A DNA stretch of 64,000 nt from UBA11051 sp964390495 (lineage in GTDB: Bacteria > Armatimonadota > Zipacnadia > Zipacnadales > UBA11051). Of this stretch, positions 1 through 8,828 are shown in pieces (the stretch's first letter is position 1; the number at the start of each line of letters is the position of its first letter). Made by a program: the position numbers and the translations under genes. The notes beneath the pieces were generated by a model. It was not told the origin of the DNA. It was given only the letters and a program-made list of their open reading frames with translations, and did no database searches. The stretch covers positions 1 to 64,000 of the forward strand of contig CAYMIN010000021.1 in the NCBI GenBank assembly GCA_964390495.1, read 5' to 3'.

Positions 1-197
1 GACCAATCTGAGGAGTCCCTAATTTCACTAGCCACCAAAAAGCAGCAGCGTCAAGAGTGCCTGCCCCACCACGGCGAGAAAAGGGAAGCCCGAGGCACGC
101 GTCCGAAATTGGCTGGCTGAATACGCTGAACAGAGGCAAAGGGACTGTCCCCCATCCGGCTCCGAGACAGCTCGAAGGCACGGCTTGCACCTCACGT

Positions 198-935
198 TCA
201 TCTCACCACCGCGTTGGCGTCGGGGCGCAGGGGATTGGTCCGCGCCGCCAGCGAATACAGGTACGGATACCTGCTTTTCAGATGGACCATATACCGCACC
301 CACTGCCCGACCAAATGCGTGTAGGCGCGGTCCACATCGCCGCCCAGATGCTCCAGGTCCGACGCCGGCAGCCGCTCCAGGTCGTCCCGCGCCGCCAGCT
401 CCTCGGCCAGATGCGACACCGCCCATAACAGGTCGCTGAAAGTCTCATGCTCCAGCAGCACCGGATTCTCCAGCAGTCGCAGCAGCAACTCGCGCCGGCT
501 GATCAGCAGCTCCCGCAGCGGCTGCAGCACCTCGGGCTGGGCCACCACCGCGAAGTCGGTAGCGTGCACGTACTCCACCGCCGCCTGCAGCTCGGCGTCA
601 GTCGTCTCCGGCCCGATCGCCAGGTGGCGTTGGATGTCAGGCAGGTCCGCCACCAGCGGCGCCATCAGCGCCAGCAACTCCTGGCCCATCGCGCTGAAGA
701 AGGTGCCGATGACCATGTTCATCTTGTGCTCGCGGGCGCGCTTCTCCCGCGCCTGCAGCAGGCGGTCGAGCACCAGCGTCACCAGCAGCACCTCCAAAAA
801 CACAAAGGCGATGTCGCCGATCAGGTAGATGAAGATGTGGTGGACGTCTCGGAAGATCAGGTAATGGGCGAAATAGACTGCCGCGCACAAAAGCAGCAGT
901 AGCACCGCGAACCAAAGAAGCTCTTGTCGGCTCAT
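198..935 (-). CDS. Two-TM membrane protein of unknown function
   Basis: A 245-residue protein that I do not recognise as a named family. Two hydrophobic segments lie near the N-terminus (about residues 5-30 and 38-58). They are followed by a basic stretch (QAREKRAREHK) and a long, probably helical, Leu/Glu-rich cytosolic domain. The ATG at 935 has a strong AGGAGG ribosome binding site at a good distance, so this start is secure. The upstream gene on the same strand reads through a repeat and overlaps the 5' part of this one in another frame, which I take as an artefact of a lost stop codon. No catalytic motif was seen; a role in membrane-associated signalling or scaffolding would be a guess. 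Confidence 0.7.
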   Translation of the reverse strand: MSRQELLWFAVLLLLLCAAVYFAHYLIFRDVHHIFIYLIGDIAFVFLEVLLVTLVLDRLLQAREKRAREHKMNMVIGTFFSAMGQELLALMAPLVADLPDIQRHLAIGPETTDAELQAAVEYVHATDFAVVAQPEVLQPLRELLISRRELLLRLLENPVLLEHETFSDLLWAVSHLAEELAARDDLERLPASDLEHLGGDVDRAYTHLVGQWVRYMVHLKSRYPYLYSLAARTNPLRPDANAVVR

Positions 936-2130
936 CGCCGGACCTCCTACTGTCGGCCAAAGTCCTGGGGACGGCTCCAGGCTGGGATGGGGGGACAGTC
1001 CCCCAGCTCTCTAATATCCTACAAAGGTTTCCGTGGGGCAGGCACTCCTGCCTGCCGCCGTTGGCCTCACCCCCCACCCCTCTCCCGGGTACCCGCGCCG
1101 AAGGCGTGGGTGAGAGAGGGGCAACGGCTAGGGCCTCGGGCTGGAAGCTGCCCACGATCCCCGCCAGCTCGTTCCACTCCGCCTCAGCCGCGTCCGCCGG
1201 GGCCGTCGCCACCACCACGAATACCTCCTCAGCAGTCGCCACGTAGTACGCTAGCGATTTGCACAGAGCCAGGCCGCTACTGCCGCTGAAGGTCACCGCC
1301 AGGGCCGGGCCATGCGGCGATTCAACCGGGCCGGCGGTGAGCTGCTGCTGCATCAGCGGATTGCCCACCGCCGACGCCGCGGCCAGTTGCTGCAGTTGCT
1401 CCGGCCCAAGCCCCGGCAGGCGCGCGCGGCCGATGGTGATGAAGAAGGCCGGGTCGTCGGCCCGCTGCAGCCGCTCCAGGACGCCGACTTGCGCCTCCGT
1501 GGTGCGCCGCGTCCAGCCCTCCGGCACTTGCAGGACGTAGGCCACCGGCTCGGGCGCTACCTGCGGCTGCTGGGTATCGGCCGGGACCGCCGGCGGCTCG
1601 AGGCCGTAGTGGAAAGACCCGATGATGCCGCCCAGCTCGTCCCAGTGTTGCTCCGCCGTCTCCTGGGGCGTAATCCCAACCAGGACGAAGAGGCCGTCGG
1701 GGCTGGCGATGAAGTGGGCCAGCGTTTTCACCGGCTGACCGTCCTGCCGGCCGGTATAGACCGCAGCGATGCCGGTAGCACCGCCGAGCTCGCCGCTTTG
1801 CTGGGAGACCTGCTCCTGCATCGCCGGGTTATTCTTGGCCATGGCGGCGGCCACCTGGGCCAGTTGCGCGGCGCTGAGCTCGCCGGTCGGCATATTGAGC
1901 ACCTGGACCTGCACTGCGGGCGCGTCGTTCTTGAGCAGCCGCTGCAGACCGTAGCGGCCTAGATTCGAGCGGTCCTGCGACCAGCTAGCCGGCCACTGCA
2001 GGGTGTAATGCAGCCGGTCGTTGCGCCAGGTGTTCCACTCCGCAGCGGGCGGCGGCTGGGCCAGACAGAGGCCGCCTACCACGAGCGTGGTCAGCAGCCA
2101 GGTAAGCGCCAGGCCGGTTTTGAGATTCAT
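637..2130 (-). CDS. Secreted duplicated-domain protein, C-terminus disrupted by repeat
   Basis: The ATG at 2130 opens a protein with a signal peptide (about residues 1-24, ending near LCLAQ) and two similar domains of about 140 residues. Each domain has a W-T/S-x-D/R start, an AQLAQVAAA / EQLQQLAAA helix, and ends in GIIGSF or GIVGSF. The second domain ends near base 1145. Beyond that the frame runs into a palindromic repeat at about 1031-1143 (peptide PLSPTPSARVPGRGVGG) and continues, low in quality, into the next gene to 637. The native stop was probably lost when the repeat arrived, so the functional product is likely only about 330 residues. The domains resemble the PsbP/DcrB-like fold used by small secreted proteins, but this is a weak structural guess. 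Confidence 0.6.
   Translation of the reverse strand: MNLKTGLALTWLLTTLVVGGLCLAQPPPAAEWNTWRNDRLHYTLQWPASWSQDRSNLGRYGLQRLLKNDAPAVQVQVLNMPTGELSAAQLAQVAAAMAKNNPAMQEQVSQQSGELGGATGIAAVYTGRQDGQPVKTLAHFIASPDGLFVLVGITPQETAEQHWDELGGIIGSFHYGLEPPAVPADTQQPQVAPEPVAYVLQVPEGWTRRTTEAQVGVLERLQRADDPAFFITIGRARLPGLGPEQLQQLAAASAVGNPLMQQQLTAGPVESPHGPALAVTFSGSSGLALCKSLAYYVATAEEVFVVVATAPADAAEAEWNELAGIVGSFQPEALAVAPLSPTPSARVPGRGVGGEANGGRQECLPHGNLCRILESWGTVPPSQPGAVPRTLADSRRSGDEPTRASLVRGATAAFVRGSLFRPLPDLPRRPPHLHLPDRRHRLCVFGGAAGDAGARPPAAGAGEARPRAQDEHGHRHLLQRDGPGVAGADGAAGGGPA
1031..1143. repeat. Repeat mosaic (H plus nested A) inside an open frame
   Basis: A GGCAGGCACTCCTGCCTGCC inverted repeat is followed by a family A hairpin. 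The loop of that hairpin holds a GGGTACCCGC...GTGGGTG insert. The whole mosaic lies in frame at the 3' end of the 637-2130 open frame. Confidence 0.8.
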
Positions 2131-2256
2131 CGCACTCCTCCAACAGGTCTCTGGGTTGGGCGCGGTTATTCGCTGCCGGCTTGGAAGCGTACGCGCAGCT
2201 AGCTATTTCGCCGTGAGGGGCGCTACAGCCTGCCGGCTAGCGGATCAGGTTCACCG

Positions 2257-2450
2257 GCGGTGGGCAGGATGCCTGCCCCACGGAGAGCGATGCCGTTGTA
2301 GGGGCGCAATTGATTGCGCCCAATGATGTAGGGCGCATGGCATGCGCCCGCGCTGCTGCCGTTGTTCCCTCTCCCAGAGGGAGAGGGCTAGGGTGAGGCC
2401 CGCCGTTGTAGGGCCGCAATTCATCGCGCCCGCGCCGGTCGTGATCGCAC
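2257..2450. repeat. Intergenic repeat mosaic (H, D, D, A, D)
   Basis: Consecutive short palindromes: GGCAGGATGCCTGCCCC, GGGGCGCAATTGATTGCGCCC, GGGCGCATGGCATGCGCCC, a family A hairpin with loop AGAGG, and a further D-type arm. No gene is seen between 2131 and 2592. Confidence 0.8.
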
Positions 2451-2503
2451 GATATTGTCGGCGGGGTGCAAGCCGCGACAGACACAAAATCGGCAAGAGC
2501 AGG

Positions 2504-2541
2504 TTTAGGATATAGCCAAGGCGAACTATAATTAGTATAAT
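2504..2541 (+). promoter_or_regulatory. Possible promoter of the pseudopilin cluster
   Basis: Two TATAAT hexamers lie at 2527-2532 and 2536-2541, in an AT-rich patch rare for this GC-rich DNA, about 55 bp before the first pseudopilin gene. The -35 is weak (TTTAGG at 2504-2509, 17-bp spacer to the first hexamer). Confidence 0.4.
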
Positions 2542-2592
2542 GGCATCGGGACTTTGCGGTGACTAGTTGACTAAGGGTTAGGAGGTGGCGAG

Positions 2593-3210
2593 ATGAAACG
2601 CGGTTTTACGCTCATTGAATTGCTGGTGGTGATAGCCATTATTGCGATCCTGGCGGCGATTCTTTTCCCCGTGTTCGCGAGGGCCAGGGAAAAGGCCCGG
2701 CAGGCCAGTTGTCTCAGCAATCAGAAGCAGTGGGGGCTGTCCTGGTCTATGTATGTTCAGGATTACGATGAGGACATACCCCCGTACAGCCAATACATAG
2801 ACACGGGCGGAGGCCATACCTGGGGGCCTCCCATTGTGGCACTCCTCGACCCCTATATCAAGAATAATCAAATACGCATCTGCCCCAGCAACGACCCCGG
2901 GCTGGCGTACAGCTACGGCTACAACGGCTATTACCTGGTCAACCCCCAATGGTCATACACGTCCCATAGTGCCGACAAGCTGGCTGAGGTCACCTACCCG
3001 GCCGAGACGATCGTCTTCGGCGAAACCGAGGGTGGCACCTACTTCCTGTACCTGCCCTTCCAGAGCGGCGGCTATGACGAGAGGGTGGCCTGGGATCGGC
3101 ACAACGGTGGGGCCAATTACTGCTTCGTGGACGGGCACGCCAAGTGGGTGGCCAAAAGCGTCATCCGCAGCTCCACCGGCCTGCAAAACTTTTACTACGC
3201 CAGGCGCTAG
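2593..3210 (+). CDS. DUF1559 pseudopilin-like protein, H-X9-DG
   Basis: A 205-residue type II secretion pseudopilin-like protein. The N-terminus is a prepilin leader, RGFTLIELLVVIAII, where cleavage by prepilin peptidase would precede the Phe. A hydrophobic helix follows, then the PVFARAREKARQ stretch typical of Armatimonadota and planctomycete family members. The C-terminus carries HNGGANYCFVDGHAKW, the H-X9-DG signature of the family. An AGGAGGTGG ribosome binding site precedes the ATG. It is the first of four pseudopilin genes on this strand, 82 bp before the next. Such proteins are abundant in these phyla; the individual roles (fimbrial subunits, surface or secretion pseudopilus components) are unknown. 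Confidence 0.9.
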   Translation: MKRGFTLIELLVVIAIIAILAAILFPVFARAREKARQASCLSNQKQWGLSWSMYVQDYDEDIPPYSQYIDTGGGHTWGPPIVALLDPYIKNNQIRICPSNDPGLAYSYGYNGYYLVNPQWSYTSHSADKLAEVTYPAETIVFGETEGGTYFLYLPFQSGGYDERVAWDRHNGGANYCFVDGHAKWVAKSVIRSSTGLQNFYYARR

Positions 3211-3292
3211 ACCGCCTCTGGCAGAAAACTGTGTGGCACGAGATCTGTAGATTTCAGACACCGTCCAACAAATTAACCAAGGAGGTAGAAAG

Positions 3293-3976
3293 ATGAAACG
3301 CGGTTTTACGCTCATTGAATTGCTGGTGGTGATAGCCATTATCGCGATCCTGGCGGCGATTCTCTTCCCGGTGTTCGCCAGAGCTAGGGAGAAGGCCCGG
3401 CAGAGTAGCTGCCTGAGCAACGTCAAGCAGATCGCCCTGGGGTTTTTGATGTACGCCCAGGACTACGACGAGTACATCCGCAGCTCATATATACCCAACC
3501 CGGTGCATCATACTTACTGGACCTGGTATTTCGGGATTGCGCCGTACCTCAAGAACGTCCAGGTGCTGCGATGTCCTAGCGAATCCTGGGACATGGGGAC
3601 CTATGGGCAGTATTTTCCGGGCCTGGATTACCCGGATCAGAAGCTGATGCTGAGCTATGGGGAGAACCTCAACTTGGGGTACAGCTCCAGCCGCTACAAG
3701 CTTGCGGAGATCAAACGGCCCGCGGAGTGCATCCTGATCGGCGACAGTGGTCCCCACCTGCTCAGTTCCAGAGCCGCAGCCTCCAGCGGCCATACCCAGT
3801 ACCTCAACAATGCGGATCCCAACCCGCCGCCGGAGTTCCCGGACACCTACTTCATCGAGTCACATGCGGTCTATCTGCGGCACAACTGGACCGGCAATGT
3901 TGCCTTCGTTGACGGCCATGCCAAGGCGGTCAATCGCGGCTTCGTGATTGACGCCAGCCACTGGTCGCGCGACTAA
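3293..3976 (+). CDS. DUF1559 pseudopilin-like protein, H-X9-DG
   Basis: A 227-residue paralogue of the preceding gene. The first 35 codons are nearly identical at the DNA level (same RGFTLIELLVVIAIIAIL codons), while the body differs. The body has the YAQDYDEYI segment, a CPSE motif, an AECILIGDSG strand and the terminal signature HNWTGNVAFVDGHAK (H-X9-DG). The start has AAGGAGG 8 bp upstream. The middle carries an insertion (SSRAAASSGHTQYL) absent from its neighbours. Predicted to be inserted in the inner membrane by its N-terminal helix and processed by a prepilin peptidase, which is not encoded in this window. Confidence 0.9.
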   Translation: MKRGFTLIELLVVIAIIAILAAILFPVFARAREKARQSSCLSNVKQIALGFLMYAQDYDEYIRSSYIPNPVHHTYWTWYFGIAPYLKNVQVLRCPSESWDMGTYGQYFPGLDYPDQKLMLSYGENLNLGYSSSRYKLAEIKRPAECILIGDSGPHLLSSRAAASSGHTQYLNNADPNPPPEFPDTYFIESHAVYLRHNWTGNVAFVDGHAKAVNRGFVIDASHWSRD

Positions 3977-4100
3977 CCGGCGCTAGGCGGACAAGAGCGG
4001 CGAGTATAGGCATTCTTGTTTGTGCCCAAAGGCCTGTACCTAGCTGCAGATGCTTAATCAAGTTGCGTCTATACACAACTGCAAGAAGGAGGCGACACAA

Positions 4101-4730
4101 ATGCAAAGACACAGCGGCTTTACGCTCATTGAATTGCTGGTGGTGATAGCTATTATCGCGATCCTAGCGGCGATTCTCTTCCCGGTGTTCGCGAGGGCCA
4201 GGGAAAAGGCCCGGCAGACGGGCTGTTTGAACAACGTCAAGCAACTCGCGCTGGGCATGCAGATGTATGTCAACGACAATGACGGGGGCCTGCCCTCCTA
4301 CCGCATGGGCGGAGGCAGTCTCTCAGGCGTCAAGTGGCAGCACATGCTGGAACCTTACTTGAAGAATGCGCAGATACAACTGTGCCCCAGCGGGGACAAG
4401 ACCTATGGTTCCGGTTCAGTGACGCTAAGCCACTACGGCTGGAACTACAACTATCTTAGCGGCCACTACTCCGCTACCTCTTCGCGGGCCAAGATCATAG
4501 ACGAGGTGACCGCGCCGGCTGAGACCATCGCCATCGGCGAGAAGGTGGCCGGCGGTTTGGGCGGCGTGCTGTATTCGCCCTCGCAGACCACGCTGTGGCC
4601 GGGCTACAACGCCCCTGATGTCCACAGCGGCGGGTCCAACTTCGCCTTCTGCGACGGCCACGCCAAGTGGCTGCACATGAACGAGGCGATGTACACCGGC
4701 ACCAGCAAGTACTGGGTGGCCCGCCGCTAG
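4101..4730 (+). CDS. DUF1559 pseudopilin-like protein, H-X9-DG
   Basis: A 209-residue pseudopilin. I chose the ATG at 4101 because AAGGAGG lies 8 bp upstream and the prepilin leader (MQRHSGFTLIELL) then has the usual length. An in-frame ATG at 4050 lacks such a site. The C-terminal signature is HSGGSNFAFCDGHAKW (H-X9-DG). It has the conserved leader and PVFARAREKARQ region, a YVNDNDG segment where paralogues have YVQDYDE, and a CPSGD motif. Possibly cotranscribed with the two genes before it, although the gap is 124 bp. Confidence 0.9.
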   Translation: MQRHSGFTLIELLVVIAIIAILAAILFPVFARAREKARQTGCLNNVKQLALGMQMYVNDNDGGLPSYRMGGGSLSGVKWQHMLEPYLKNAQIQLCPSGDKTYGSGSVTLSHYGWNYNYLSGHYSATSSRAKIIDEVTAPAETIAIGEKVAGGLGGVLYSPSQTTLWPGYNAPDVHSGGSNFAFCDGHAKWLHMNEAMYTGTSKYWVARR

Positions 4731-4903
4731 CGCCCGGGCTACGAAATCGAGGCTGAGAAATCCAGCCGAGTTACCCGGCCATCTTTGCGCAACGGCACGG
4801 GCGCAGCCATGCCTTCGGCGTGGGTACCCGATGCGCCTCTGCATAAGCACACTTAAGCGGGGAACTGTCCCCCATTCGCAACCACAAGAAAGGGATGACA
4901 CAA

Positions 4904-5509
4904 ATGCGAAGACCCACTGGCTTTACGCTCATTGAATTGCTCGTGGTGATAGCCATCATTGCGATCCTGGCGGCGATCCTCTTCCCGGTGTTCGCAAGAG
5001 CTAGGGAGAAGGCGCGGCAGAGCTCATGTCTCAGCAACCAGAAGCAGATCGCTCTGGCCTGGCACATGTACGTGCAGGATTACGACGAGCGGATTCCGGC
5101 GTACTCGCGGCTGATTGACGGCGTATGGACTGCGCGCGTCCACGAGATCATCACACCATACATCAAGAACACTCAGGTCTGGATGTGCCCCAGCGATGAC
5201 CACAACAACAGCTCCGGCATCGGCTACGGCTACAACTGCTACTATCTGGGGGACTGGCGACCCGCCTCGCAGTCTGCCTATGTGCTTTCCGAGATCACCT
5301 ATCCTGCGGAATGCTTCACTTTCGGCGAGGGTAAGGGCTGGCCGTATATCGAACCGCCGGGTGTCGAAGACCACCGGATGCGGTTCGATCCCCACAACGG
5401 CGGGGCCAACTACAGCTTCTGCGACGGCCACGCCAAGTGGATGGCCAAGGCCACGGTCTATTGCAGCGTCTGGCCGGTGGTGCCGAAATGGTACCTGTCG
5501 AAGCGCTAA
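4904..5509 (+). CDS. DUF1559 pseudopilin-like protein, H-X9-DG
   Basis: A 201-residue pseudopilin and the last + strand member of the cluster. Two close ATGs exist, at 4895 and 4904. By comparison with the gene at 4101 (shared GACACAAATG context), the second is likelier, with AGAAAGGG upstream. It has the prepilin leader PTGFTLIELLVV, the PVFARAREKARQSS motif, YVQDYDERIPAYS and the C-terminal HNGGANYSFCDGHAKW. It is closest to the first gene of the cluster (2593), which also has IPPYS and NYCFVDGHAKW. A strong hairpin terminator follows at 5542. Confidence 0.9.
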   Translation: MRRPTGFTLIELLVVIAIIAILAAILFPVFARAREKARQSSCLSNQKQIALAWHMYVQDYDERIPAYSRLIDGVWTARVHEIITPYIKNTQVWMCPSDDHNNSSGIGYGYNCYYLGDWRPASQSAYVLSEITYPAECFTFGEGKGWPYIEPPGVEDHRMRFDPHNGGANYSFCDGHAKWMAKATVYCSVWPVVPKWYLSKR

Positions 5510-5541
5510 GAGCGGCGGTTCAAGGTCGGCGCAGCAACTAG

Positions 5542-5573
5542 CGGCCACCCACACTAAGCGGGTGGCCGTTTCT
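5542..5573 (+). terminator. Rho-independent terminator
   Basis: Perfect 9-bp stem CGGCCACCC / GGGTGGCCG (5542-5550 and 5560-5568) with a 9-nt loop, followed by TTTCTC, 32 bp after the last + strand pseudopilin gene. Confidence 0.8.
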
Positions 5574-5628
5574 CATGCTCAGGGCATAGACTGATTTGCT
5601 TGAAGCTTGAGGTGGTAGCGGCGGAAGC

Positions 5629-5664
5629 AAAAGAAAAGGGCAGCTAGCCCTAGCTAAGCTGCCC
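5629..5664 (-). terminator. Rho-independent terminator
   Basis: Read on the minus strand: stem GGGCAGCT / AGCTGCCC (5657-5664 and 5638-5645), then TTTTCTTTT. It serves the minus-strand pseudopilin gene ending at 5706. Confidence 0.8.
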
Positions 5665-5705
5665 TGATTGCTGTCTGTCGGCGGCACCAAATCCGCCTGG
5701 TCGTC

Positions 5706-6365
<660 letters not shown>

Positions 6366-6624
6366 ACTTCTCTCACCTCTTCAGTTGTAGGGTATTTGCA
6401 TGCACCACCCCCTCAAGCCAGTTACATAGACGTAATGATAGCGTTTTTCATTCCGAAAATCAAGAGGGCTTTTGCGGTGCGTGCGGCGGAGGCAGCCCGA
6501 GACCCGGGCCAAGGCGAGCCGCTAGAGGGGTGCATGCGATGCGCCCGAGCCGTTGGCGTGCCCAGCCAGACAGCCTCGCGTAGCTCGGGCTGCACAAACA
6601 CATCCCCGTGGGTGGGCTTTCTGA

Positions 6625-6950
6625 CGGCTACCTATCCCCCTTTGATTCCCCCTTCCCTACCAGGGAAGGGGGCTAGGGGGTTAGGCGCTTTTGCCTGCCG
6701 CCGTTGGCCTCACCCCCTACCCCTCTCTCACCCACGCCTTCGGCGCGGGTACCCGGGAGAGGGGCAACGGCTAAGGCCTCGCCTGCCGCTTGCCTTTCTT
6801 GTCGTGGTGGGGCAGGCTTTCTTCGCCGACCTATCCCCCTTTGATTCCCCCTTCCCTACCAGGGAAGGGGGCTAGGGGGTTAGGCGCTTTTGCTGTTGTC
6901 CCCTCTCCCCCTGCGGGAGAGGGCTAGGGTGAGGGCCGCCGTTGTACGGG
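6625..6950. repeat. Repeat mosaic (B, H, nested A, B, A)
   Basis: Two copies of family B (CCTATCCCCCTTTGATTCCC ... GGGGGTTAGG) at about 6630-6683 and 6831-6884 are 201 bp apart. Between them lie a nested family A hairpin and an H-type motif, and a further A copy follows at 6898-6936. No gene is seen between 6366 and 6957. Confidence 0.85.
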
Positions 6951-6957
6951 CCCATAG

Positions 6958-8277
6958 CTAGTGCGGCCCGCCGGCCACCAGCTCCGCCAGCCGCGTCCGC
7001 AACTCCGCCGTCAACTCCGGCAGCTCGCGGCTCAGGTCGTGCTCCTGGTCTTTGTCGGCGTAGGCGTCATATAGCCGCGCCGTCCCCACCTGGCTGTCCT
7101 CGATGTAAACATAGTCCTCCTGCCACACGCAGGCGACCTCCGAGTAGCCGCAGATGGTGTAATCGTGCAGCTTCTCCCGCTCGCCCGTAATCAGCGGCCA
7201 GAAGCTCTGCCCATCCGCCGCCGGCAGCGGCTCCTCGCCCAGCACCTCCAGCGCCGTGGCGGTTACATCTATGTCATAGACCCACTGCTCCAGCCGCCGG
7301 CCGGCGCCGAGGCCCTGCGGGTGCCGCACCATCAGCGGCACATCGTACAGATAGCGGCTGGTATCCTTGTTCGACATCCCGAAATTCTGAAACTCCCCGA
7401 CGATCTTGCCGTGGTCGGAAAGCAGCACTACCAGGGTATTGTCGGCCAAGCCCAGCTCATCTATCTTCACCAAGAACTTCCCCAGCCACGCATCCACCAG
7501 CGTCACTTCCGCCTTGTACAGCGCCTGGCAGTGCTCGATCTCTGCAGGTTCCATCTCGGCATAGGGCAGGATGTTGGGATAGATCCATTCCTTGCCCTGG
7601 TAGCCGGCGTTGTACTTGTCCAGGTATTCCTGGGGCACGTCCCAGGGCTCGTGGGGATCGAAGCTGTCCACCCACAGATAGAACTTGTCATGGGCGGCAT
7701 TGCCTTCGAGCCATTCCATCGCGGCGCGGAAGACCCTGGCGCACTGGTGGTCCTCTTCCCCACCTCGGCCGGCCTGGTTCTGCAGGTATTGGGTCAGAAC
7801 GGCCTTGCGCCGCTCGGGACAGCCCTCGGGAGTGTAGCGGGCGATTACCTCCTCCGCCACCGGCGCACTTTTCCAGCGGTCGAACTCCTGCCCGCGGATG
7901 AACTCGAAGGCGCTCATGCCGCGATGGAAGTTCATCGCCGGCTTCATCAGGTGATAGACATCAACGACCATACCGGTGACATAGCCGCGCTGTTGCAGAT
8001 GCTCGGCGAGGGTGACATCGCTTTCGCGCAGCGGCAGCCAGCCGCAGTGGCGGTTGTAAATCCCTTTCGGACGCGGCCGATACTCCCACGGAAACACCCG
8101 CACTCCGGTGCACAGCGCCCGGCGCACCGGCACCGTCGGCAGGGCCTCGGAGCGCAGCCGGGTGAAGACCGCGCTCTGTTGGGCGAGCCGGTCCAGATTC
8201 GGCGTCTGGGCGCTGCCGCCATAGGCTCCGATATGGTCCTGCCGCAGACTGTCCAGACAAATCATGATGTAGTTCAT
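6958..8277 (-). CDS. Sulfatase-superfamily hydrolase with Thr at the nucleophile position
   Basis: A 439-residue member of the alkaline phosphatase/sulfatase superfamily. The N-terminal metal-binding strand (IMICLDSLRQDH), the PNLDRLA motif and the internal SDHGKIVGEF motif are clear. At the place of the sulfatase signature C/S-x-P-x-R the sequence is T48-V-P-V-R52. No Cys or Ser is available for formylglycine formation, so the enzyme more likely uses Thr directly, as phosphodiesterases, phosphonate hydrolases and LTA-synthase-type enzymes do. No signal peptide is visible, which suggests a cytoplasmic enzyme. The best paralogue in the window is the gene at 31169, which shares the Thr. The substrate is unknown. 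Confidence 0.8.
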   Translation of the reverse strand: MNYIMICLDSLRQDHIGAYGGSAQTPNLDRLAQQSAVFTRLRSEALPTVPVRRALCTGVRVFPWEYRPRPKGIYNRHCGWLPLRESDVTLAEHLQQRGYVTGMVVDVYHLMKPAMNFHRGMSAFEFIRGQEFDRWKSAPVAEEVIARYTPEGCPERRKAVLTQYLQNQAGRGGEEDHQCARVFRAAMEWLEGNAAHDKFYLWVDSFDPHEPWDVPQEYLDKYNAGYQGKEWIYPNILPYAEMEPAEIEHCQALYKAEVTLVDAWLGKFLVKIDELGLADNTLVVLLSDHGKIVGEFQNFGMSNKDTSRYLYDVPLMVRHPQGLGAGRRLEQWVYDIDVTATALEVLGEEPLPAADGQSFWPLITGEREKLHDYTICGYSEVACVWQEDYVYIEDSQVGTARLYDAYADKDQEHDLSRELPELTAELRTRLAELVAGGPH

Positions 8278-8312
8278 GTGCTAATCCCTCGCCTATACCC
8301 GAGTTAACCCAA

Positions 8313-8786
8313 TCAGGGGCCCAGAAAAGAAATCGCGCTCATGCCGGCCATAAGGCCTGCCAGCCCCAGCATCGTCACAGCCACTCCCACCACCAGCAGC
8401 ACCACCCCACATCCCACCATCAGATACGGCTCGCTTTTCGCCAGCCGGTCTTCGACAATCATGAAATCAGTGGGCCGCTGGCGGAAATAGCGGATGGTTA
8501 CCGGCATGCCCTGCCGCATCTTGTTCCAGAAGGCGGTGGACACCGCCTGCTCTTCGGTGATGCGGCCGTGGGTGCCGGCCTGAAAAGAAACCGCCAGGTA
8601 CCAGGTGGTGTCATCACCTGATACCTCCTTGCGCTTGCTGACCACCGTCCCCGGCGCGACCTCGGCCGCAGTGTACAAGAGCCGCTGACGATTTCGCAAC
8701 CGCTGCCCCAGATAAATCCCGTACAGACCGCCTGCCGAAAACGCCAGCCCGAAAACCAGCGGCATCAGGAAAAATATTCTCTCCAT
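8313..8786 (-). CDS. DUF3592-like two-TM protein
   Basis: A 157-residue protein with a hydrophobic helix at each end (about residues 5-28 and 121-152). A soluble central domain contains TVVSKRKEVSGDDTTWYLAVSF and VTIRYFRQRPTDFMI. This is the DUF3592 layout: TM, a beta-rich domain with G-x-V near its start and a V-x-Y-x-P-like motif, then TM. The ribosome binding site is weak. It sits between a kelch protein and a sulfatase-like gene on the same strand, with short gaps. Function is unknown; the family is typically membrane-anchored. Confidence 0.65.
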   Translation of the reverse strand: MERIFFLMPLVFGLAFSAGGLYGIYLGQRLRNRQRLLYTAAEVAPGTVVSKRKEVSGDDTTWYLAVSFQAGTHGRITEEQAVSTAFWNKMRQGMPVTIRYFRQRPTDFMIVEDRLAKSEPYLMVGCGVVLLVVGVAVTMLGLAGLMAGMSAISFLGP

Positions 8787-8828
8787 TTTTCGTTCAGAGT
8801 CCCCCGACCACTAATGATGTGCCTCTCC

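Noticed and set aside
5390..5410. tRNA-like GGTTCGATCCC motif
   Set aside because: It lies inside a pseudopilin coding sequence and no cloverleaf can be built around it.
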